From Fimenecus sp045633505 (GTDB lineage Bacteria > Bacillota > Clostridia > Oscillospirales > Acutalibacteraceae): a stretch of DNA of 10,640 nucleotides. The notes beneath the pieces were generated by a model. The model was given only the letters and a program-made list of their open reading frames with translations. It did no database searches and was not told where the DNA came from. Each line of letters starts with the position of its first letter. Position 1 is the stretch's first letter. The stretch spans positions 1 to 10,640 of the forward strand of contig JAZQYK010000072.1 of assembly GCA_045633505.1 (NCBI GenBank). The letters run 5' to 3'. Made by a program: the position numbers and the translations under genes. Shown here piece after piece: positions 7,313-10,640 of the stretch.

Positions 7313-7899
7313 TGGGTAAAAATGACTTTTTTGCTTTCACATCCCGCACCAAATACATAAACCGTTGGGCACTGATGCGAAATACAAGATACGAAACTTT
7401 AAGTGAGCATTCTGCTGAGGTTTCTCAGCTTTGCTATGCTCTTGCAGTTATCGGCAACGAATATTTAGATAAAAATTACAACTGTGAAAGAGCCGCGCTT
7501 TTAGGACTTTATCACGACGTACCCGAAATTATCACAGGCGACCTGCCGACACCTGTTAAATATTACAGCGCAGAAACAAAAGAAGCATACAAAGCCGTTG
7601 AAAAGAACGCATCAAAGCAACTGCTTTCAATGTTGCCGTCAGAATTATTGCCAAGCTATGAGCCACTTTTCAAAAGAAAAAACGAAGATAAAGAATTGTG
7701 GAAACTCGTTAAAGCGGCGGACAAAATCAGCGGATATTTAAAATGCGTTGACGAAAGAAAAGCAGGTAACAGCGAATTTATTGAAGCAGAAGACAAACTT
7801 CTTAAAGCAATTCAGAAAAGCGATTTAGAAGAAGTTAAAATTTTTGAAAAAGAATTTTTGCCGTCTTTCCACAAAACTCTCGACCAAATGAAGAAATAG
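7312..7899 (+). CDS. yfbR: 5'-deoxynucleotidase, YfbR-like HD-domain phosphohydrolase
   Basis: YfbR removes the 5' phosphate from deoxyribonucleoside monophosphates and helps balance pyrimidine deoxynucleotide pools. The 195-residue protein keeps every residue of the E. coli active site at the same number: R18-W19 in NRWALMRN, H33 in SEHSAEV, the HD pair H68-D69 in YHDVPE, D77 in TGDLPTPVKY, and D137 in KAADKISGYLKC. The C-terminal PSFHKTLDQ also matches the family. The start ATG shares a base with the dCMP deaminase stop. Deaminase and nucleotidase share dCMP/dUMP as substrates, so the pair probably sets the flow from dCMP to dUMP and deoxyuridine. It is the last gene of the operon, and its 3' untranslated region begins directly with the hairpin array at 7900. 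Confidence 0.95.
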   Translation: MGKNDFFAFTSRTKYINRWALMRNTRYETLSEHSAEVSQLCYALAVIGNEYLDKNYNCERAALLGLYHDVPEIITGDLPTPVKYYSAETKEAYKAVEKNASKQLLSMLPSELLPSYEPLFKRKNEDKELWKLVKAADKISGYLKCVDERKAGNSEFIEAEDKLLKAIQKSDLEEVKIFEKEFLPSFHKTLDQMKK

Positions 7900-8095
7900 T
7901 GCAAAATCAAAGATTTTGCATCGATATAAATCCTTGCAGGATTTTCGATATATGCTATCGCATTCGATATGTGTTACACACTCGATACGTTCACTTTGTG
8001 AACGAGGATTTGTATCATATCGAGTTTGAGCGTAAGCGAAAACATATCGATTTTACGAAGTAAAAATATCGAGCAATCGAAGATTGCATATCGAC
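7900..8095. repeat. Hairpin array with mirrored TCGATAT / ATATCGA linkers
   Basis: Eight small stem-loops lie head to tail: 7900-7920 (9 bp, loop AAA), 7928-7944 (7 bp, TGC), 7952-7963 (4 bp, TATC), 7970-7980 (4 bp, TTA), 7988-8004 (7 bp, TTT), 8024-8043 (6 bp with two G-A mismatches, GTAA), 8051-8065 (6 bp, GAA) and 8073-8087 (6 bp, GAA). Between them sit linkers. Left half: TCGATAT at 7921, 7945 and 7964, and CTCGATA at 7981. Right half: ATATCGA at 8017, 8044, 8066 and 8088. Left linkers are the reverse complements of right ones and pair in nested order, so the block can fold as a trunk of four 7-bp helices with a side hairpin on each side at every junction. It carries no gene. It follows the yfbR stop by one base, so it would be transcribed as that operon's 3' region. 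I do not recognise a named family. Confidence 0.85.
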
Positions 8096-8126
8096 AATAA
8101 TTATATTTATAAACATCGTAACAAAA

Positions 8127-8162
8127 AAAAGGACAGCTCATTATAAAATGAACTGTCCTTTT
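8127..8162. terminator. Bidirectional intrinsic terminator between the array and lexA
   Basis: A 10-bp stem AAAAGGACAG (8127-8136) with CTGTCCTTTT (8153-8162), one C/A mismatch, then TCATT with AATGA around loop ATAA. The minus strand ends in a run of eight T, so lexA terminates here 8 nt after its stop. The plus strand also has a T-rich tail and can end the yfbR transcript. Confidence 0.9.
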
Positions 8163-8169
8163 AATTTTC

Positions 8170-8760
8170 TTAATAATAACGATAAAGTGCAACAACCTTG
8201 CCGAGAATAATCACTTCGTTTGTGATTATCGGCTCATAGGCATCATTTTCAGGTTGAAGTCTGAAATGACCGTTCTCTTTATAAAATCTCTTGACCGTTG
8301 CTTCGTCCTCAATCATTGCGACAACGATTTCGCCGTTCGTTGCATAAGGTGTCTTTTCACAGATTACAACGTCACCGTCAAGAATACCTGCCCAAAGCAT
8401 ACTTTCACCACGCACTTTAAGTGCAAAAAGAGACTTGTCGCGTGAAACCCTGCCGTTATAAGGAATATAGCCTTCAATTTGTTCAACCGCAAGAATCGGC
8501 ATACCGGCAGTAACGGTGCCCAAAAGCGGAACACTTGTTACGTTTTCAGCCTGACCAAGCACTCTGATTGAGCGTTTTAAAAGCGGGTCGCGTTCAATGT
8601 ACCCTGCTTCTTCCAAAGCATCAAGGTTTGCCTGAACTGAAGACGTTGAACGAAGTCCCACAGCAGAGCCGATTTCACGGACTGACGGCGGAACGCCGCA
8701 TTGCGAACGTTCGCACAAAAACTCATAAATTTTTTGTTGTGTATCATTGATGGGGCGCAT
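8170..8760 (-). CDS. lexA: LexA SOS repressor
   Basis: LexA represses SOS genes and cleaves itself when stimulated by RecA filaments. The 196-residue protein has an N-terminal winged helix-turn-helix (about 1-68; PPSVREIGSAVGLRSTSSVQ is the recognition region), the Ala-Gly cleavage site A85-G86 in GTVTAGMP, catalytic S120 in GESM and catalytic K157 in EATVKRF. All elements needed for autocleavage are present. One local oddity is tryptophan W123 in GESMLWAGILDGD, where relatives usually have a small polar or acidic residue. The ATG has an AGGAG ribosome site. The promoter holds a close match to the Bacillus-type SOS box overlapping the -35, so autoregulation is likely. It is a single gene, divergent from the small RNA/M23 region and convergent with the rarA-yfbR operon. 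Confidence 0.97.
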   Translation of the reverse strand: MRPINDTQQKIYEFLCERSQCGVPPSVREIGSAVGLRSTSSVQANLDALEEAGYIERDPLLKRSIRVLGQAENVTSVPLLGTVTAGMPILAVEQIEGYIPYNGRVSRDKSLFALKVRGESMLWAGILDGDVVICEKTPYATNGEIVVAMIEDEATVKRFYKENGHFRLQPENDAYEPIITNEVIILGKVVALYRYY

Positions 8761-8812
8761 AAAAAACTCTCCTCATTCAAAAAATCTTAAAAAGAATAAT
8801 ATTATTTTCTAT

Positions 8813-8841
8813 ATTCTAACATACTATTTTCAAAAAGTAAA
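8813..8841 (-). promoter_or_regulatory. lexA promoter (sigma-A type)
   Basis: On the minus strand, TTTACT (8841-8836) and TAGAAT (8818-8813) are 17 nt apart. Transcription would start about 45 nt before the lexA ATG. The -35 overlaps the SOS box. Confidence 0.75.
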
Positions 8842-8851
8842 CATTTGTTCG
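8838..8851 (-). promoter_or_regulatory. LexA-binding SOS box
   Basis: The minus strand reads CGAACAAATGTTTA, matching the Bacillus SOS consensus CGAACRNRYGTTYC at all but the last position. It overlaps the lexA -35, the classic place for autorepression. Confidence 0.82.
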
Positions 8852-8912
8852 ATAAATTTTTAAAAAATTTTTTTGTTCACATTTCTTTTTCCGAATATTA
8901 AAAGAATATTCA

Positions 8913-8940
8913 TTGTTTTTTCACATTTGTGCGATATTAT
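8913..8940 (+). promoter_or_regulatory. Promoter for the putative small RNA
   Basis: TTGTTT (8913-8918) and TATTAT (8935-8940) are spaced 16 nt, with transcription expected near 8947. The spacer holds the dyad CACATTTGTG (8922-8931), whose right part repeats 13 of 14 bases of the lexA operator region, so the promoter may be controlled. Confidence 0.55.
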
Positions 8941-8946
8941 ATAGAC

Positions 8947-9050
8947 ACACCAAGAGATATTCTTGGTGAACATACCCCATCCTCAAACAACCCCTCAGAC
9001 TGATTAAATTCAGTCGGAAAACGGACGGCTCCGCAACCGTCCGTTTTTTC
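8947..9050 (+). ncRNA. Putative small RNA of about 100 nt, C-rich with terminator
   Basis: The stretch has no open frame but has the parts of a free-standing small RNA. A promoter lies at 8913-8940. A perfect 8-bp 5' hairpin follows, CACCAAGA (8948-8955) with TCTTGGTG (8961-8968). Then comes an unpaired C-rich segment (8969-8997) with CCCC, CATCCTC and CCCCTCA. A 6-bp hairpin GACTGA/TCAGTC (8998-9015) and an 11-bp terminator stem (9018-9047) with six T close it. The C-rich motifs are complementary to Shine-Dalgarno sequences, the way RsaE/RoxS-type small RNAs of Firmicutes work. The downstream M23 gene starts 140 nt beyond the terminator and has its own promoter candidate, so an attenuated leader is less likely but possible. 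The family was not identified; the ends are estimates. Confidence 0.6.
9018..9049 (+). terminator. Strong intrinsic terminator of the putative small RNA
   Basis: AAAACGGACGG (9018-9028) pairs with CCGTCCGTTTT (9037-9047) around CTCCGCAA, ending in six T (9044-9049). Its presence in a region without a gene is the main evidence for a short transcript here. Confidence 0.9.
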
Positions 9051-9057
9051 TTTATCG

Positions 9058-9102
9058 GTAACCTTCGACTGCAATTTTATATACAATTCTGTCGATGGTT
9101 AC
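9058..9102. repeat. 12-bp inverted repeat with GCAATTTTATATA core
   Basis: GTAACCTTCGAC (9058-9069) and GTCGATGGTTAC (9091-9102) are inverted copies with one mismatch around a 21-nt AT-rich loop. The core GCAATTTTATATA (9071-9083) recurs at 10517-10529 in the repeat cluster at the right end, so this is probably a small dispersed element. Confidence 0.6.
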
Positions 9103-9104
9103 TC

Positions 9105-9132
9105 TTGAACACTATTTAAATTTATATATAAA
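9105..9132 (+). promoter_or_regulatory. Candidate promoter of the M23 peptidase gene
   Basis: TTGAAC (9105-9110) and TATAAA (9127-9132) are 16 nt apart in a very AT-rich stretch. Sporulation sigma factors would use other boxes; I see no clear one but cannot exclude it. Confidence 0.45.
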
Positions 9133-9192
9133 AATCCATATTGTGTATAAATCAACTGCCTCTGTCAAAAATATTGACGGAGGTGCTTTATT

Positions 9193-9855
9193 TTGAAAAA
9201 GTTTAAAAATCAGGAAAAAATTAAAAAGCATATTTATTCTGCATCGGCATTAGCGCTTTGCGGAGCAACACTTTTCTCTTTCTGGATGGCAAACCGTGAC
9301 AACAAGCCGCTTGAAAATGAGACGGACACAACCTTTACCACTACCACAACAACTGAATTTGAGGTTAAGGTCAACACGCCTGTAACCGACGTTAAGGACG
9401 ACAGATATAACACAACGACCGAACCTGCACCCGTCTCGGTTTATTACGCCTTCCCTTTAGAAAGCGCCATAAGCCGTGAATATTCAAAGGGTGAGCTTGT
9501 TAAAAACATTACTACTGACGACTGGCGCACGCATAACGGTGTTGATATAGGCGGCACTGCCGGGGACCCTGTAAAAGCCATTTGTGACGGTGAAATCACC
9601 GAAGTACGAGAAGATGCATTGTGGGGCACGGTTGTCACAATCAATCATAACAACGGAATTGTTGCAAAATATTACGGACTGCAAAATGACAGCACTCTTG
9701 AAGCGGGTACAAGTGTCGAAATCAATCAGCAAATAGGCACTTTGGGAGAAATTCCTATGGAAAAAGCAGACGGTATTCATCTGCATCTTGAAATGTTCAA
9801 AGACGGAGTTACGGTTTCGCCGTCAGATTATTTGGGTAAAAGTGTAGATATTTAG
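9193..9855 (+). CDS. SpoIIQ-like membrane-anchored M23 (LytM) metallopeptidase
   Basis: The 220-residue protein has a basic N-terminus, one membrane span (about 14-33), a threonine-rich linker (46-54) and an M23 domain (about 87-212). Zinc and catalytic residues are all present: H114 and D118 in DWRTHNGVDIGG, and H196/H198 in IHLHLE. M23 enzymes cut peptidoglycan cross-bridges outside the membrane. The wording around the first motif (YSKGELVKN... DWRTHNGVDI) resembles SpoIIQ, the forespore partner of SpoIIIAH that keeps the engulfment channel open. Clostridial SpoIIQ usually retains the full zinc site, unlike B. subtilis. The start is TTG at 9193, dictated by GGAGGTG at 9179-9185. A general cell-wall hydrolase is the alternative. 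The PPTase gene follows 33 nt later. Confidence 0.85.
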   Translation: MKKFKNQEKIKKHIYSASALALCGATLFSFWMANRDNKPLENETDTTFTTTTTTEFEVKVNTPVTDVKDDRYNTTTEPAPVSVYYAFPLESAISREYSKGELVKNITTDDWRTHNGVDIGGTAGDPVKAICDGEITEVREDALWGTVVTINHNNGIVAKYYGLQNDSTLEAGTSVEINQQIGTLGEIPMEKADGIHLHLEMFKDGVTVSPSDYLGKSVDI

Positions 9856-9867
9856 CTTTGTTTGTGA

Positions 9868-9873
9868 TAGAAT
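9868..9873 (+). promoter_or_regulatory. Possible -10 element before the PPTase gene
   Basis: TAGAAT precedes the gene by 15 nt, with no convincing -35. The leader would be under 10 nt. Cotranscription with the M23 gene is equally possible. Confidence 0.25.
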
Positions 9874-9888
9874 AAACACGGTGATTTT

Positions 9889-10401
9889 ATGATATCGGTT
9901 TATTTCTTTAAATTGACAGAAAAAACTGAATACGACAAAAAACTTTTGCCACCGAATGTACAGGAGCATTGTAAAAAACAAGAAAGCATTGCTGCGGCAA
10001 CCGAGCTTTTAAATATGGGTGTAACTGGACTTCGATATGAGCAAAACAAGCCCTTTGCAGAAAATTGTTACGTGAGTATTTCTCACAGCGGAGATATGGT
10101 TGCAATTTGTAAAAGTGAAAACCCTGTCGGAATTGACGTTGAGAAAATTGATGATACAAGGGATTTTACAAAAATTGCCAACCGTTATTTCCACGGAAAA
10201 GAAAAAGAATTGTTCAATGCCTGTCCAACTGCCGAAACTTTCTATGAAATATGGACAAAAAAAGAGGCATATACAAAAATCGACGGCAACGGAGTAATTG
10301 AAATTCAAAAAGGAATTGACGTTTTAAGTATCGAAAACCACGAATTTCAGACCGAAAAAGTTAATGAATATATGCTCACAATTTGTGAGAGAATTGAATA
10401 A
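9889..10401 (+). CDS. Sfp-type 4'-phosphopantetheinyl transferase, short form
   Basis: The enzyme moves the phosphopantetheine arm from CoA to a serine of an acyl or peptidyl carrier protein. In 170 residues it shows the KP motif (54-55), SISHSGD (63-69), the magnesium motif GIDVEK (D83, E85) and WTKKEAYTK (W122, K125, E126), the set of the Sfp family in order. It is shorter than Sfp itself (about 224), the N-terminal half being reduced; the magnesium and CoA-binding residues are kept. The start ATG has a GGTGAT ribosome site in a 13-nt context identical to that of the epimerase gene. No carrier protein or NRPS/PKS gene is in the window, so it may serve the fatty-acid carrier protein or a distant cluster. 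It ends 10 nt before its own terminator. Confidence 0.92.
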   Translation: MISVYFFKLTEKTEYDKKLLPPNVQEHCKKQESIAAATELLNMGVTGLRYEQNKPFAENCYVSISHSGDMVAICKSENPVGIDVEKIDDTRDFTKIANRYFHGKEKELFNACPTAETFYEIWTKKEAYTKIDGNGVIEIQKGIDVLSIENHEFQTEKVNEYMLTICERIE

Positions 10402-10411
10402 GCAAAAAATC

Positions 10412-10437
10412 AAGGGACACAATTGTGTCCCTTTTGT
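10412..10437 (+). terminator. Intrinsic terminator of the PPTase gene
   Basis: AAGGGACAC (10412-10420) and GTGTCCCTT (10425-10433) form a perfect stem around AATT, followed by TTTTGTTAT and preceded by an A-run. It begins 10 nt after the stop. Confidence 0.9.
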
Positions 10438-10442
10438 TATCT

Positions 10443-10467
10443 ATATCGACAAATTGGAGTTTGTCGA
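10443..10467. repeat. Single ATATCGA hairpin unit
   Basis: ATATCGA (10443-10449) leads into an 8-bp stem TCGACAAA (10446-10453) with TTTGTCGA (10460-10467), loop TTGGAG. It has the same linker-plus-hairpin plan as the array at 7900-8095, suggesting a dispersed member of that family. Confidence 0.6.
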
Positions 10468-10469
10468 AC

Positions 10470-10504
10470 AGAATGCAAAGTGCAAAATGCAGAATGCATA
10501 ATTA
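10470..10504. repeat. Heptad repeat AGAATGC-type, five copies
   Basis: Consecutive 7-mers AGAATGC, AAAGTGC, AAAATGC, AGAATGC and a degenerate ATAATTA fill 10470-10504. Such runs are common in intergenic DNA of gut Clostridia and translate to spurious Asn-Ala-Glu-Cys-type peptides. Nothing suggests a protein here. Confidence 0.7.
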
Positions 10505-10546
10505 AGGGTCTGCGACGCAATTTTATATATCACCAATATGCTCGAT

Positions 10547-10621
10547 TGTAGGGGCAGGTCTCCGTGCCTGCCCGAAAATTTACCGCAAACTTGCGGTCGG
10601 GCACAGAGACCCGACCCTACA
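10547..10621. mobile_element. 75-bp palindromic MITE-like element
   Basis: Imperfect terminal inverted repeats begin TGTAGGG (10547) and end CCCTACA (10621), and extend about 24 bp inward with GGTCTC and GTGCC blocks shared. A nested hairpin CCGCA/TGCGG lies at the centre (10583-10596). ACGCAATT occurs directly on both sides (10515-10522 and 10627-10634), possibly a target duplication though not adjacent to the ends. It has no coding capacity. The class is widespread in Firmicutes intergenic DNA; the transposase that would move it is unknown. Confidence 0.6.
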
Positions 10622-10640
10622 GAACAACGCAATTAGTGCA

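Noticed and set aside
7900..7920. First hairpin after yfbR as an intrinsic terminator
   Set aside because: The stem is AT-rich and is followed by TCGATAT, not a T-run; the real terminator is at 8127-8162.
7900..8095. CRISPR array reading of the repeated ATATCGA units
   Set aside because: The repeats are only 7 nt, switch orientation mid-array and alternate with palindromes of 11-21 nt; there are no equal-length unique spacers and no cas genes in the window.
7974..8195. 73-codon minus-strand open frame across the hairpin array and the lexA terminator
   Set aside because: It runs through the terminator stem and structured repeats and enters the lexA 3' end; codon use and composition look non-coding.
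8703..8714. Palindrome GCGAACGTTCGC within the lexA coding region, resembling SOS half-sites
   Set aside because: The CGAAC and GTTCG halves overlap or abut without the required 4-nt spacing, so it is not a LexA box; it is explained by the Cys-Glu-Arg codons.
8170..8760. Prophage repressor instead of cellular LexA
   Set aside because: Its sequence follows LexA throughout, it has its own SOS box, and no phage genes are nearby.
9018..9192. Riboswitch or attenuator controlling the M23 gene
   Set aside because: No known aptamer pattern or antiterminator alternative to the 9018-9047 stem is visible, and a separate promoter candidate lies after the terminator; a small RNA is the simpler reading, though not proven.
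10441..10632. 63-codon minus-strand open frame at the right end
   Set aside because: It spans the heptad repeat and the MITE-like palindrome; the Cys/Phe/Ala-rich peptide is a translation of those repeats, and no convincing ribosome site is present.

Overview
The window looks like chromosomal DNA from a low-GC, Gram-positive member of the Clostridia, most likely a gut Oscillospirales/Ruminococcaceae-type bacterium. The grounds are a wall-synthesis gene beside a WalJ/RlmH pair, a LexA box of the Bacillus/Clostridium type, strong AGGAGG ribosome sites, a SpoIIQ-like M23 peptidase that hints at an endospore former, and AT-rich intergenic DNA carrying small palindromic repeats. The lineage is an inference from gene content and sequence style.

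Left part (1-3960), all on the minus strand, read right to left: murA (3796-2498, TTG start, own promoter and terminator), then walJ (MBL-fold nuclease) overlapping rlmH (23S rRNA methyltransferase), then an OmpR/WalR-type response regulator (GTG start) overlapping a sensor histidine kinase that runs off the left edge. This resembles a rearranged Firmicutes wal neighbourhood and joins wall synthesis, ribosome maturation and envelope signalling.

Middle part (3989-7899), plus strand: a consensus sigma-A promoter drives a tight five-gene run: aldose-1-epimerase-like protein, HAD phosphatase, RarA/MgsA clamp-loader-like ATPase, dCMP deaminase and YfbR 5'-deoxynucleotidase. The spacings are -8, +13, -8 and -1 nt. 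The last two genes act on the same dCMP/dUMP pool, and RarA fits the same theme of replication and nucleotide quality. Immediately after yfbR (7900-8095) lies a striking array of small hairpins separated by 7-nt linkers. The linkers read TCGATAT in the left half and ATATCGA in the right half, so the whole block can fold into a symmetrical branched trunk. I do not recognise it as a described element.

Right part: lexA (minus) converges on that array across a bidirectional terminator. Its promoter carries a near-consensus SOS box overlapping the -35. Divergent from lexA is a gene-free stretch that looks like a roughly 100-nt small RNA (about 8947-9050): promoter, 5' hairpin, C-rich unpaired segment with anti-Shine-Dalgarno motifs, second hairpin, strong terminator. 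Then come a SpoIIQ-like M23 metallopeptidase and a short Sfp-type phosphopantetheinyl transferase with its own terminator. The right end (10441-10640) is a cluster of small non-coding repeats: one more ATATCGA hairpin unit, a heptad repeat and a 75-bp palindromic MITE-like element.
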